A stretch of 64,000 bases of DNA from positions 628,501-692,500 of the forward strand of contig NZ_AP024745.1 in the NCBI RefSeq assembly GCF_019704555.1, read 5' to 3'. Under the pieces are notes generated by a model. It was given only the letters and a program-made list of their open reading frames with translations. It was not told where the DNA came from and ran no database searches. Positions 1-8,551 of the stretch are shown in pieces. This DNA is from Actinoplanes sp. L3-i22. Its GTDB lineage: Bacteria > Actinomycetota > Actinomycetes > Mycobacteriales > Micromonosporaceae. Numbering within the stretch: position 1 is the first letter of the stretch; each line of letters starts with the position of its first letter. The translations under genes were made by a program, and so were the position numbers.

Positions 1-700
1 AGACCAGCAGCTCGGCGTACTCCCCGGTGTAGAACACCCCGGGACCGACCGTCGCCAGCGCGTCCATCGCGGTCGCCAGGCCCTGGTGGAAGAGCAGCTC
101 GTCGCTCTCCAGCAGGCGCCCGTGCGGCTGGTAGGAGGCCGCGCCGTCGCCGTAGGCCAGCGCCGGCGCGCACGACTTCAGGGTGTTGGCGTGCGCGGCC
201 GGCAGCAGCACCCCGGTCCGGGCCAGGCCGGCCGCCGGGGCCACCACTTCGGACCAGGGCAGCCGGCCCCAGCGCCGGTGCACCTCGCCGAGCCCGGCCG
301 GCACCCCGGGCACGGCCACGCTGGCCCCGCCGATCGAATAGATCTGTGGCAGGCCGCCGAAGAACACGTCGACCGCGACCATCGGCTCCGGTTTCCGGTC
401 GCCGTCCAGGCCCGGCACCGCCACGAAGAAGTCCAGGCAGGTGACCTCGCCGGTACGCGCGTCGAAGTAGGTGGCGAACCCGCCGCCACCCAGCCCGGTG
501 TAGATCGTCTCGGCGACGCAGCAGGCCAGGACGGCGGCGACCGCCGCGTCGGCGGCGGTTCCGCCCGCCTCGAGAATCCGCACTCCGGTGCGGGTGGTCG
601 CCGGATGGCTCGCGGCGACGCCGGCCGCAACGCTTCCCATGCGAGCGAGCGTAGGCGGCAAGGCCCGATCGTGGTTACCATGCGCGTCGATGACGCCCAT
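1..700 (-). CDS. Gamma-glutamyltranspeptidase-like protein (N-terminal part)
   Basis: Only the first 233 codons are in the window; the gene runs off the left edge. The translation carries the typical N-terminal segment of the gamma-glutamyltransferase (Ntn hydrolase) family: an alanine-rich helix with LEAGGTAADAAVAAVLA near residue 40, then YTGLGGGGFATYFD, and VAVPGVPAGLGEVHRRWG near residue 125, which in the family leads into the region before the autocatalytic Thr. The catalytic Thr lies outside the window. The family cleaves gamma-glutamyl bonds in glutathione and related peptides; many actinobacterial members have unknown substrates. The chosen ATG has a GGAG/AGGG Shine-Dalgarno match; a second ATG at 640, 7 nt after a TACGCT box on this strand, could be a leaderless start. 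Confidence 0.75.
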   Translation of the reverse strand, partial: MGVIDAHGNHDRALPPTLARMGSVAAGVAASHPATTRTGVRILEAGGTAADAAVAAVLACCVAETIYTGLGGGGFATYFDARTGEVTCLDFFVAVPGLDGDRKPEPMVAVDVFFGGLPQIYSIGGASVAVPGVPAGLGEVHRRWGRLPWSEVVAPAAGLARTGVLLPAAHANTLKSCAPALAYGDGAASYQPHGRLLESDELLFHQGLATAMDALATVGPGVFYTGEYAELLV

Positions 701-2036
701 CGGTCCCTCTCCCGTGGTAACCCGGCCGAGTGTCCTGCCCCGGGGGGTTTTGGCTGGGTATGCCCTTGGCTCCCTGGTCACCGGGGCGTTCGGGACCGTG
801 CCCGGTTTGCTTCTTCTGCCCTATCTGACGGACACGCTGGGGGTCGCCGCGGGCGTTTCCGGCCTGCTCGTACTGCTGCCGAAGGCGTGGGACGTGCTGG
901 TCAACCCGCTGGCCGGTCGGATCTCGGACCGGAGCGGCTCCCGTCGCCCGTTCCTGCTGGTCGCGGGGCTGCTGCTGGGCGTGCTGTTCGCGGCCATCTT
1001 CGGGGCGCCGTTCACCGGGGAGGCGGCGTCCGGGGCGTACGTCGCGATCGCCTTTCTCCTGGCCGCCACGGCCTACGCGTTCTTCCAGGTGCCCTACGTC
1101 GCGATGCCGGCCGAGCTGACCGACGGCTACGCCGAGCGCACCCGCCTGATGACCTGGCGGGTCGCGGTCCTGGCGGTGGCCATCCTGATCTCCGGCGCGA
1201 TCGCGCCGCTGGTGGTCGACGCCACCGGCGGCGGCCGGACCGGCCACCGGTGGTCCGGGTTGTTCGTCGGCCTGCTCATCGCGGTGGGCACGGTCGCCAC
1301 CTTCCTGGGTACGCGGAAAGCCTCGTCCCGAACCGCATCGGAGGCCGAACCGAGCCTCGCCGCCCAACTATGCGTGGCCTCGGCGAACGCCCCGTTCCGC
1401 GCGCTGCTGCTGTGCTGGGTCGTGCAGGCCGCCGGGATCGGCACGATGCTCGCCGGCGTGCAGTACTTCGCCGACCACGTGATCCACCAGAAGGCCGGCG
1501 GCACGTTCCTGTTCGCCGCGTTCGTCGGCCCGGCGCTGCTGGTGATGCCGCTCTGGAGCCGGGTCGGCCGGCGGCACGGCAAGCTCCGCTCGCTGATCGC
1601 CGGCTCGCTGCTGTTCGCCGGCGGCGCGCTGGTCCTGCTCGCCTCGCCGACGCTGCCGCCGGTCGCGGTCTACCTGGTCGTCGCCGTGGTCGGCGCCGGG
1701 TACGCCGGCCAGCAGGTGTTCGCGATGGCGATGCTGCCGGACTGCATCGCCTACGACACCGCGCGCACCGGCCGCCGCCAGGCCGGCGTCTTCACCGGCC
1801 TGTGGACCGCGGGGGAGACCCTCGGCCTGGCGCTCGGCCCGGGCATCTACGCGCTGGTGCTGCAGCTCTTCGGGTACGTCTCCTCGGCCACCGGGGAGGC
1901 CGCCGCGCAGGACGCCACGGCCCGGCTCGGCGTGCTGCTCGGCTTCACCGTGCTGCCGGCGCTGCTGGTCGGCGTGGCCGTACTCCTCCTCCGTGGTTAC
2001 CGCGAAGTCGCTCGTTCCGAGGAGGTCGGGTCATGA
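690..2036 (+). CDS. MFS transporter, GPH (glycoside-pentoside-hexuronide:cation symporter)-like
   Basis: A polytopic membrane protein of about 448 residues with roughly 12 hydrophobic segments. The loop after TM2 reads NPLAGRISDRSGSRRPF, the signature of the GPH/MFS_2 family (D-R-x-x-x-R-R between TM2 and TM3), and TM4-5 contains VPYVAMPAELTDGYAERTRL, also typical. Such proteins move sugars or other small solutes with a cation; no substrate can be read from sequence. Its stop overlaps the start of the PLP enzyme by 4 nt (ATGA), so the two are likely co-translated and functionally linked. The start is uncertain: ATG 690 follows a TACCAT box by 8 nt (leaderless?), and GTG 714 is in frame. The 5' end collides with the divergent upstream gene. 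Confidence 0.85.
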   Translation: MTPIGPSPVVTRPSVLPRGVLAGYALGSLVTGAFGTVPGLLLLPYLTDTLGVAAGVSGLLVLLPKAWDVLVNPLAGRISDRSGSRRPFLLVAGLLLGVLFAAIFGAPFTGEAASGAYVAIAFLLAATAYAFFQVPYVAMPAELTDGYAERTRLMTWRVAVLAVAILISGAIAPLVVDATGGGRTGHRWSGLFVGLLIAVGTVATFLGTRKASSRTASEAEPSLAAQLCVASANAPFRALLLCWVVQAAGIGTMLAGVQYFADHVIHQKAGGTFLFAAFVGPALLVMPLWSRVGRRHGKLRSLIAGSLLFAGGALVLLASPTLPPVAVYLVVAVVGAGYAGQQVFAMAMLPDCIAYDTARTGRRQAGVFTGLWTAGETLGLALGPGIYALVLQLFGYVSSATGEAAAQDATARLGVLLGFTVLPALLVGVAVLLLRGYREVARSEEVGS

Positions 2037-3451
2037 TCGATGCACTGCCGGAGAAGGGTGTTCCCGGCGACCAGATCCTCGCCGAGCTGCGGGCGTTGCG
2101 GGAAGGCGACCTGCCCACCCACGGCGGGCGGCTCTTCGCGTACGTCTACGACCCCGCCGTCGACGGTCTGGACGAGCTGGCCCGTCAGGCGTACGCCGTC
2201 TCCGCCTCGGTCAACGGCCTCGACCCGACCGCCTTCCCGTCCCTGCTCGCGATGGAGAACGCGCTGGTCGGCGCGGCCGCCCGGCTGCTCGGCGGGGACG
2301 TCGGCACGGTCGGCAGCGTGACCGGCGGCGGCACCGAGTCGCTGATCCTGGCGGTGAAGACGGCCCGGGACGCGCACCCCGCGATCAAGGAGCCGCGCCT
2401 GGTCGTCCCGTCGACGGCGCACGCGGCGTTCGCCAAGGCCGCGCACTATCTGCGGGTCGGGCTGGACGTCGTACCGGTGCGGGATCTCCGGGCCGACCCG
2501 GTGGCGATGGCCGCCGCGATCGGGCCGGACACCGTGCTGGTCGCGGCGTCCGCGCCGTCCTACGCGCACGGCGTCGTCGACCCGATCCCCGCGCTGGCCG
2601 CGGTCGCTTCGGAGCGGGGCGTCCGGTTCCACGTGGACGCCTGCTTCGGCGGCTGGATCCTGCCGTACCTGCGCCGGCTCGGCGCCGACCTGCCGCCGTT
2701 CGACCTGTCCGTACCCGGCGTCACCAGCATCTCGGTCGACCTGCACAAATACGCGTACGCGCCGAAGGGCGTCTCGATCCTGCTGCACCGCACCGAGGAG
2801 CTGCGCCGCCCGCAGTACTTCGCCTACGCCGACTGGCCCGGCTACACGATGATCAACCCGGTCATCTCGTCCACCCGCTCCGGCGGCCCGATCGCCGCGG
2901 CCCTGGCCACGCTGCGCTCCATCGGCGACGCCGGGTACCTCGGCCTGGCGGCCTCGACCCGGGAAGCGGTCGACATCCTCTCCGCCGCGGTCGAGGAGAT
3001 TTCCGGGGTACGTCTGTACGCCCCACCCGAGAGCAGCGTCGTCTGCCTCGCCTCCGACGGCGTCGACCTGTTCGTCCTCGCCGACGAGCTGGCCGCCCGG
3101 GGCTGGCACACCCAGCCGCAGATGGCGTACCGGGACCTCCCGCCCACGATCCACCTGACGGTGACCGCCTCGGTCCGCGCCGAAGCCCCGTCCTTCGCCG
3201 CCGACCTGTCCGCCGCGGTCGCCGCCGCGCAGGCCCGCGGCCCGGTCGAGATCCCGCCGCTGCCGCCCCTGACCCCGGACCTGATCACCCCGGAGCTCAT
3301 CGCCGGCCTGGCCGAGGGCCTGGGCCTGGGCGCCGGCGACTTCAGCCGGATGGCCCAGGTCAACGCGCTGCTGAACGCCGCCCCGCCGGCCCTGCGCGAG
3401 GCCCTCCTGACCGGCTTCCTCAGCCTCCTCCAACGCCCATCGTTCGAGTGA
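2033..3451 (+). CDS. PLP-dependent group II decarboxylase / sphingosine-1-phosphate lyase-like enzyme
   Basis: A 472-residue fold-type I pyridoxal-phosphate enzyme. Visible landmarks are GSVTGGGTESLILAVK (phosphate/cofactor cup, residues ~95-110), HVDACFGGWILP (PLP-ring Asp, ~205) and the Schiff-base lysine in SVDLHKYAYAPKG (Lys ~239). The pattern AVSASVNGLDPTAFPSL at the start and the GGxxHVDACFGG segment are closest to sphingosine-phosphate lyases and related decarboxylases. The real substrate in bacteria lacking sphingolipids is unknown. The start is fixed by the ATGA overlap with the transporter gene and a GGAGG 6-10 nt upstream. Coupling to a GPH transporter suggests uptake or export of its substrate or product. 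The family call is firm, the reaction is not. Confidence 0.85.
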   Translation: MIDALPEKGVPGDQILAELRALREGDLPTHGGRLFAYVYDPAVDGLDELARQAYAVSASVNGLDPTAFPSLLAMENALVGAAARLLGGDVGTVGSVTGGGTESLILAVKTARDAHPAIKEPRLVVPSTAHAAFAKAAHYLRVGLDVVPVRDLRADPVAMAAAIGPDTVLVAASAPSYAHGVVDPIPALAAVASERGVRFHVDACFGGWILPYLRRLGADLPPFDLSVPGVTSISVDLHKYAYAPKGVSILLHRTEELRRPQYFAYADWPGYTMINPVISSTRSGGPIAAALATLRSIGDAGYLGLAASTREAVDILSAAVEEISGVRLYAPPESSVVCLASDGVDLFVLADELAARGWHTQPQMAYRDLPPTIHLTVTASVRAEAPSFAADLSAAVAAAQARGPVEIPPLPPLTPDLITPELIAGLAEGLGLGAGDFSRMAQVNALLNAAPPALREALLTGFLSLLQRPSFE

Positions 3452-3455
3452 CGCC

Positions 3456-3476
3456 ATGACGCAATGATTGCGTCAT
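3456..3476. promoter_or_regulatory. Perfect 10+1+10 palindrome before the fic gene
   Basis: The arms ATGACGCAAT and ATTGCGTCAT flank a single G. The palindrome ends 9 nt before the ATG at 3486, occupies the place of a Shine-Dalgarno (none is present), and overlaps a CATACT -10-like box at 3474. This is the arrangement of a repressor site over a leaderless promoter; the winged-helix C-terminus of the adjacent Fic protein is an obvious candidate ligand (inference). Confidence 0.6.
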
Positions 3477-3485
3477 ACTTGCTCC

Positions 3486-4631
3486 ATGCTTTATCCGACG
3501 CCGAGGCTGAACGATGCCGACCAGAAGGTGCTGGCCGGTATCGAGGACATGCGCCAGGAACTGCGTCACCAGATCCAGGCCAACCCCGGCAAATGGCCGC
3601 ACGGTCTGCGGAAATATTTGACGGCCGACGCCGTGGCGGCGTCGAATTCGATCGAGGGTTTCCGCGTCTCCACCGTCGACGTCCAAGACTTGATGGACGG
3701 TGAGCGGGACGTCGACGTCTCCGACGAGAACCGGGAGGAGACGCTCGCCTACCAGCGGATGATGACCTACGTCCAGTCGCTGCACGACGCCGCCGACTTC
3801 TCGTTCAGCAAGGGGTTCTTGAACGCGCTGCACTGGATGCTGCAGGGACATCGCCATACCCAGCGCAAACCCGCCGGTCAATGGCGTGCCGGACCGGTGT
3901 TCGTCACCGACCCGCGCGACCCGAGCATCGCCGCCTACACCGCACCCGACGCTGCCGGCGTCCCCGATCTGGCGGAAGAACTGGTGGCCTGGCTCAACAC
4001 GCAGGACGACGCGCATCCCCTGGTCCGTGCGGCGATGGCACACCTGCACCTGGTCTCCATCCATCCATGGGCGGACGGCAACGGCCGGATGTCCCGATCC
4101 CTGCAGACCTTGCTCATCGCGCGGGAGGGAGTGCTCGCCCCGGAGTTCTCCTCGATCGAGGCGTGGCTCGGCCGGCCCGGCAACACCTGGGAGTACTACA
4201 AGGAGCTCCAGCGTCGCGGCCCGGTCTACCGTCCGGACCAGGACGTCGCGAGTTGGATCCGGTTCAACCTCACCGCCTACCACCAGCAGGCGCAGACCGT
4301 GCGAAACCGGGCCGCCCGGTCGGCCACGGTGTGGGGTCTTCTGCTGGCCTTCACCGACTCGGCGGACCTGGACGAGCGGGTGATCTCCGCGCTGCATGAT
4401 GTCGCTGTGGTCGGCCGGATCCGCCGCGCACGATACGAGCAGGCCGAGGGACTGACCCTGCAGCAGGCCCAACGCGATCTCCGGGATCTGGTCGCGGCCG
4501 GCCTGCTGGAGCCGGTGGGCCGCACCCGGGCTCGTTTCTACACGGTCGGGCCACGGTTTCCGGAGCGCGTACTGGCCGTGGCACGCACGCCGATGACGCT
4601 GACCGCGCCCTATTCGGATGCAGTAGGTTGA
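3486..4631 (+). CDS. Fic family protein with C-terminal winged helix
   Basis: A 381-residue Fic-domain protein. The core motif HPWADGNGR (residues 193-201; consensus HPFxxGNGR) supplies the catalytic His and the ATP-phosphate loop, so AMPylation (transfer of AMP to protein hydroxyls) or another NMP transfer is expected. An inhibitory motif SNSIEG sits at residues 53-58, N-terminal of the core, making this a class II (self-inhibited) Fic. The N-terminal DUF4172/Fic_N-like helices include the HWMLQG segment. The C-terminal ~70 residues form a winged helix ([20 protein letters not shown]). The ATG at 3486 is used; in-frame TTG at 3468 lies inside the palindrome. Trp instead of Phe in the motif is a tolerated variation. 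The gene abuts nuoB but is probably unrelated to it. Confidence 0.9.
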   Translation: MLYPTPRLNDADQKVLAGIEDMRQELRHQIQANPGKWPHGLRKYLTADAVAASNSIEGFRVSTVDVQDLMDGERDVDVSDENREETLAYQRMMTYVQSLHDAADFSFSKGFLNALHWMLQGHRHTQRKPAGQWRAGPVFVTDPRDPSIAAYTAPDAAGVPDLAEELVAWLNTQDDAHPLVRAAMAHLHLVSIHPWADGNGRMSRSLQTLLIAREGVLAPEFSSIEAWLGRPGNTWEYYKELQRRGPVYRPDQDVASWIRFNLTAYHQQAQTVRNRAARSATVWGLLLAFTDSADLDERVISALHDVAVVGRIRRARYEQAEGLTLQQAQRDLRDLVAAGLLEPVGRTRARFYTVGPRFPERVLAVARTPMTLTAPYSDAVG

Positions 4632-4635
4632 CGAA

Positions 4636-5175
4636 ATGGCCCTACCTGGCGTGCTCGGTGAACCCATCCGGTTCGTGCTGAACTGGGGGCGCCGCTACTC
4701 CCTGTGGGTGTTCAACTTCGGCCTCGCCTGCTGCGCGATCGAGTTCATCGCGTCCAGCATGAGCCGGCACGACTTCATGCGGCTCGGGGTGATCCCGTTC
4801 GCGCACGGCCCGCGCCAGGCCGACCTGATGGTCGTCTCCGGCACGGTCACCGACAAGATGGCGCCGGCCATCAAGCGTCTTTACGACCAGATGCCCGAGC
4901 CGAAGTACGTGATCTCGTTCGGTTCCTGCTCCAACTGCGGCGGGCCGTACTGGGACTCGTACTCGGTCACCAAGGGCGTCGACCAGATCATCCCGGTCGA
5001 CGTCTACGTCCCGGGCTGCCCGCCCCGCCCGGAAGCCCTGCTCCACGGCATCCTCCGCCTCCAGGAAAAGATCGCCGCCGAACAGTCCGGCCCCGGCGGC
5101 GTCTCCCGCCCCGACCCGCTGACCAGGAATGCCGCCGCCCTGACCGCCCCGATGGTCACTCCGACAGGCACCTGA
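4636..5175 (+). CDS. nuoB: NADH-quinone oxidoreductase subunit B (NuoB-like)
   Basis: A 179-residue NuoB/20-kDa homologue. All four ligands of Fe-S cluster N2 are present: the tandem Cys pair in [10 protein letters not shown], the Cys of [12 protein letters not shown] and the Cys of [12 protein letters not shown]. NuoB contacts NuoD and NuoI at the quinone site of complex I in the peripheral arm. The C-terminal tail after residue 155 is low complexity. A TAGGTT box ends 6 nt before the ATG and there is no Shine-Dalgarno, so the message may be leaderless. nuoA, which normally precedes nuoB, is replaced here by the fic gene, and nuoC lies 4 kb downstream. It probably works with the downstream nuo genes. 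Confidence 0.93.
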   Translation: MALPGVLGEPIRFVLNWGRRYSLWVFNFGLACCAIEFIASSMSRHDFMRLGVIPFAHGPRQADLMVVSGTVTDKMAPAIKRLYDQMPEPKYVISFGSCSNCGGPYWDSYSVTKGVDQIIPVDVYVPGCPPRPEALLHGILRLQEKIAAEQSGPGGVSRPDPLTRNAAALTAPMVTPTGT

Positions 5176-5207
5176 GGTACTTGGGTACCCGGGTACTCTG
5201 GTTCCCG
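5176..5207. promoter_or_regulatory. Tandem 8-bp operator iterons upstream of the RHH gene
   Basis: GGTAC recurs at exactly 8-bp spacing (5176, 5184, 5192) with a degenerate fourth copy GGTTC at 5200. The second and third copies also create the 12-bp palindrome GTACCCGGGTAC at 5185-5196. Regular half-sites of this kind are how ribbon-helix-helix proteins of the CopG/ParD/FitA type bind cooperatively. The array ends 12 nt before the start of the RHH gene, so autorepression is likely (inference from layout). Confidence 0.7.
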
Positions 5208-5219
5208 GGGGTGTAGCCC

Positions 5220-5498
5220 ATGATCGCGGAAGGTAAGCGGCAGGCGCCGCTGAAGATCGACCCGGCCACTGACGAACTGATCACTCAGGCCGCTCATTTT
5301 CTCGGCATGACGAAGAAGGATTTCGTGGCCGAGGCCGCCCGGGCCTACTTGGACCTGCGCCGGGAAGAGGTGCGCCGGGGCATGGCCGAGTCGATGAGGG
5401 TGCTCGACGGATCTCTCAGTTCAAGCGTCGCGGCGCTGACCGGTCTGTCCCCAGACCGAATCGAGGAACTTGGCGGCGTCGGAGACTGGACGGAGTGA
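5220..5498 (+). CDS. Ribbon-helix-helix (CopG/Arc-type) regulator, possible antitoxin
   Basis: A 92-residue protein. The first 50 residues fit an RHH fold: a short strand (QAPLKIDPATDELI), helix (TQAAHFLGMTKKDFV) and helix (AEAARAYLDLRREEVRRGM); the strand would enter the major groove. The acidic C-terminal part (residues 55-92, ending LGGVGDWTE) could wrap a partner protein, as in RHH antitoxins. It sits behind its own iterated operator and 3 nt before the next start codon, the layout of an antitoxin-first toxin-antitoxin module. A weak GGGGG Shine-Dalgarno is 8 nt upstream. An ordinary transcriptional regulator is the alternative. Confidence 0.75.
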   Translation: MIAEGKRQAPLKIDPATDELITQAAHFLGMTKKDFVAEAARAYLDLRREEVRRGMAESMRVLDGSLSSSVAALTGLSPDRIEELGGVGDWTE

Positions 5499-5501
5499 TC
5501 G

Positions 5502-6269
5502 GTGACGCTGCGCCCGACGATCCGATGTCTCCGGGAGGATCTACGACTGCCCATTCCCTCGGCCAGGGTTCCATTGGATCAGGTCGCGCACCCTCTGATC
5601 GCCAAGGCAGTGGAGAAGTTCGCCGATCCGGCGACACCTCACGAGCGCATTCGCTCGATCGACGACGTGGTTCTTTTCAAGGTCAAGGTCGAGCGATGGC
5701 GCGGAGCGGTGTTCACCGATGATCCGGCGGCGGAGGTCCGGGATTGGCTGGTGGCGGCAGGCCGGCGTGAAGACGGTTCCCATGACGATTTCTATGCCGC
5801 TTTGCATTTGCAGGCGCGGGCTGCTCGCCAGCGTCACAACGCGGAGCATGACAAGCCGCTGACCACCTACGCCCACAGCGTCGGCCTGCTCCCTAATCAA
5901 GACGATGACGACCGGTATCGGATCGAGGCCGGGACTCGCTTTCTTCTGCGGCTCAATTCGGTCGTCCGGGACCTCGTTCGGGGCTCGCTGGGGGACGGCC
6001 ACGAACATGCTTCGGACTTTCCAGGCTTTCGGCTGGGGGTCATCGTCCGTGCGGATGACGGCAACGAGACCTATGTCGCGATCCGGATCACCGGCTCGGT
6101 TCCGGAGAGGCTCATCGCGTTGATCCTCGCGAGGATTCCCGGCTGCGCGGCGGACGCCTGGTTCCCGGAATATGCCCTGCCAGAGCGCAGTCTCCTACCG
6201 GCTGAGCAGGCCTGGTCGAATCTGATGGATCCCAAGGCAGCCGCCGAACTATTGGGCGGGCAGGAGTAG
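5502..6269 (+). CDS. Uncharacterised protein, partner of the RHH gene
   Basis: A 255-residue soluble protein that I do not recognise. It starts with GTG, with GGAG 9 nt upstream inside the RHH gene, and is surely co-transcribed with it. The sequence is charged and mainly helical by eye, with a stretch HLQARAARQRHNAEHD (~105-120), an acidic NQDDDDRYRIEAGTRFLL (~131-148) and a strand-rich C-terminal third (FRLGVIVRADDGNETYVAIRIT). No signal peptide, membrane segment or known nuclease/kinase motif is evident. By position it would be the toxin or effector of an RHH-controlled pair, but nothing in the sequence proves toxicity. Confidence 0.65.
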   Translation: MTLRPTIRCLREDLRLPIPSARVPLDQVAHPLIAKAVEKFADPATPHERIRSIDDVVLFKVKVERWRGAVFTDDPAAEVRDWLVAAGRREDGSHDDFYAALHLQARAARQRHNAEHDKPLTTYAHSVGLLPNQDDDDRYRIEAGTRFLLRLNSVVRDLVRGSLGDGHEHASDFPGFRLGVIVRADDGNETYVAIRITGSVPERLIALILARIPGCAADAWFPEYALPERSLLPAEQAWSNLMDPKAAAELLGGQE

Positions 6270-6314
6270 CAGACGCGCTCCCTGGGCTCGCCCGGCCGGT
6301 CTAGCGTGATCGGC

Positions 6315-7616
6315 ATGAGTCAAGGGTCCCGTGCTGATTTCCTCGTCGACGTGCTTGCCCGGGAGTTCGGGGAGCTGATGGCGATCGATCCGGCGGCGTT
6401 CCGCCGCAAGTTCCGGAAGATGGCGGCCTCGCCGTTCGCGTTCTACCGGGGCAGCGCCTCGGTCTTCTACGCGGACCAGGCCGGTGACTACCGTGACGAC
6501 AGTTATCTCGACGAGCGGACCAGCCGGGTGTGGATCCACGGCGACCTGCACGCGGAGAACTTCGGCACGTACATGAACTCGTCGGGGCGGCTCGTCTTCA
6601 ACGTCAACGACTTCGACGAAGCGTACGTCGGGCCCTTCTCCTGGGATTTGAAGCGTTTCTCGGCGAGCGTCGCGCTGATCGGTTACTCCAAGGCGCTCTC
6701 CGACGACAGCATCACCGCGCTGGTCACCACGTTCGCCGAGGCCTACCTGCTGGAGCTGCGGGCGATCGCGCACGGCGGGGACGACGCGATCGGCTCGATC
6801 ACGCTGGAGAACGCGGACGGGGTGCTGCGCCGCGTGCTGCAGGAGGCGCGGCTGAACACCCGGGTGGACCTGCTCAACGGGCAGACCACGGTCGACGACT
6901 ACGAGCGCCGGTTCTCGATGGGTGACGGCGTCTACGACGTCGATGAGGCCACCGCGGCCCGGGTGACCAGCGCGTTCGAGGAGTACCTGGGCACGCTGCC
7001 GGAGGCCGGGCGGCCGATCTCCACCACGATCAAGGACATCAAGCTGCGCAAGGGGGTGGGGATCGGGTCGGCCGGGCTGCCCTCCTACAACCTGCTGCTC
7101 GAGGGGCACACCGAGGCGTTGGAGAACGACGTCATCATCTACATGAAGCAGGCCCAGGTGCCGGCCGTCGCGCGGTGGATCGACGACGAGCGGGTCCGGT
7201 CGTACTTCCGGCACCAGGGTCATCGCACCGCCGAGTCGCAGCGGGCGCTGCAGGCGCACGCCGACCCCTGGCTCGGGTTCACCGAGCTGGGCGGGGTCGG
7301 TCAGCTGGTCGCCGAGGTGTCGCCGTACGCCGCCGACCTGGACTGGTCCGACGTCAACGAGCCGGAGGAGCTGGCCGGGGTGATCGCCGACCTGGGTCGC
7401 GCGGTGGCCCGGATGCACTCGGTCGCCGACGACGAGTCGAGCCACGACCTGGTCGACTTCTCCACCGAGGAGGCGATCGTCGCGGTCGTCGACAAGGACG
7501 AGGCGGGTTTCGTACGGCATCTGGTCGAGTTCGCGCACAAGTACGGTGACCAGGCCCGCGAGGACCACCAGGACTTCGTCGACGTGTTCCGCAACGGCCG
7601 CATCCCGGGCCTGTAA
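6315..7616 (+). CDS. DUF2252 family protein
   Basis: A 433-residue member of DUF2252 (COG4320), an uncharacterised family with a kinase/phosphotransferase-like layout. The segments PFAFYRGSASVFYAD (~38-52), VWIHGDLHAENFGTYMN (~73-89) and VFNVNDFDEAYVGPFSWDLKRF (~95-116) are the family hallmarks; HGDLHxxNFG and NDFDEA resemble the catalytic and Mg-binding loops of aminoglycoside-phosphotransferase folds. No substrate is known. ATG 6315 is preferred over an in-frame GTG at 6306 because a TAGCGT box ends 7 nt before it and no Shine-Dalgarno is seen. It stands alone between the RHH pair and the convergent sigma/membrane gene pair. Confidence 0.88.
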   Translation: MSQGSRADFLVDVLAREFGELMAIDPAAFRRKFRKMAASPFAFYRGSASVFYADQAGDYRDDSYLDERTSRVWIHGDLHAENFGTYMNSSGRLVFNVNDFDEAYVGPFSWDLKRFSASVALIGYSKALSDDSITALVTTFAEAYLLELRAIAHGGDDAIGSITLENADGVLRRVLQEARLNTRVDLLNGQTTVDDYERRFSMGDGVYDVDEATAARVTSAFEEYLGTLPEAGRPISTTIKDIKLRKGVGIGSAGLPSYNLLLEGHTEALENDVIIYMKQAQVPAVARWIDDERVRSYFRHQGHRTAESQRALQAHADPWLGFTELGGVGQLVAEVSPYAADLDWSDVNEPEELAGVIADLGRAVARMHSVADDESSHDLVDFSTEEAIVAVVDKDEAGFVRHLVEFAHKYGDQAREDHQDFVDVFRNGRIPGL

Positions 7617-7621
7617 ACGCG

Positions 7622-8551
7622 TCAGCGGCGGTCCACCCGCACCGCGGCGGCGGCCTGCCCGATGGCTGCCGCCGTCGGACTGACGTCGATGATCGTCACT
7701 TTTGTCCCCTTCGGCATGGTCACGTCGAGGTGCCCGACCGCCGGAACGTCGGCGCACTTCTGCGTGAACGTGGCGACGGGGACCGGGACGCCGGGATCGT
7801 CCGGCCGTCCCCGCCCGACATCGACCCGCACGGCGCCGGTGCCGACGCAGGCCACCGTGATCCGATATTTCCCGGCGGTCATGCTCTGGTCGTCGGTGCC
7901 GGTGCTGCCCTTGGTCAGGAACCCGGAGAGGACGCTGACCGAGCCGCTTCCGACCGCATCGTGCGCGGCGACCTGCATGCGTTCCCGGGCGGCTTCGGTC
8001 AGAGCCAGCGAATATGCGACGCCGGACCGTCCTTCGGCCTCCGGGTCCGGGGTGAAGATCACGTCGATTGGCTGATCCGACGCGGCTACGGTCACCGGGA
8101 CTGTGAGAATCGGCGGCGCCCCGTTACAAAACAGGGTGAACGGGGTCCCGGCTACGACCATCGCGACATATCCGGCGTCGCCGACGCAGGTCGCCCTGAC
8201 CTCGTAGTCTCCGGCGACAAGGGACCGGGTCTGCCGCCCGGCCTCGATCGCGGTGCCACCGATCGGCGGGTCGTCCTGATCCAGGCCGATCAGGTGGGCC
8301 GCGGACCGGGCGAGCGCCTCCCGGGCCGCCGGGGGGAGGGCCGGCGCGGTCGCCGTGTGCCGTGTCATCGGCTGCCCGCCGAGGCCGATCCCGGCCGCGA
8401 CCACCACGACCAGGCCGGCCGTCGTAATCGCAGCCGTCCGGCGCCGCCGGCGCCGGACCGTGTTCCGAGCCGCTTCGGTGCCCGGCGGGAGGATTCGCGG
8501 CATGGTGTCGTTGCGCAGGTCCGCGAAGAGCTGCTCGAGCTGGTCGGTCAT
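7622..8551 (-). CDS. Membrane protein, putative anti-sigma factor partner of the ECF sigma gene
   Basis: A 309-residue protein: a ~37-residue charged cytoplasmic N-terminus (MTDQLEQLFADLRND.., ending RRRRRRT), one transmembrane helix (AAITTAGLVVVVAAGIGLGG, ~38-57) and a ~250-residue extracytoplasmic domain with several cysteines. Its start overlaps the sigma factor stop by 4 nt (ATGA), so the pair is translationally coupled, as anti-sigma factors usually are. The N-terminus has no HxxxCxxC zinc motif, so this is not a ZAS-type anti-sigma factor; the assignment rests on topology and neighbour. The exported domain may sense an envelope signal. Confidence 0.75.
   Translation of the reverse strand: MTDQLEQLFADLRNDTMPRILPPGTEAARNTVRRRRRRTAAITTAGLVVVVAAGIGLGGQPMTRHTATAPALPPAAREALARSAAHLIGLDQDDPPIGGTAIEAGRQTRSLVAGDYEVRATCVGDAGYVAMVVAGTPFTLFCNGAPPILTVPVTVAASDQPIDVIFTPDPEAEGRSGVAYSLALTEAARERMQVAAHDAVGSGSVSVLSGFLTKGSTGTDDQSMTAGKYRITVACVGTGAVRVDVGRGRPDDPGVPVPVATFTQKCADVPAVGHLDVTMPKGTKVTIIDVSPTAAAIGQAAAAVRVDRR

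Noticed and set aside
86..3451. A single 1121-codon open frame on the plus strand
   Set aside because: Only its last 472 codons make a recognisable protein (the PLP enzyme). The earlier part is a shadow of the glutamyltranspeptidase-like and transporter genes.
3468..3703. Alternative starts and a small frame at 3464-3703 before fic
   Set aside because: They fall within the palindrome and lack ribosome sites; the ATG at 3486 gives the normal Fic N-terminus.
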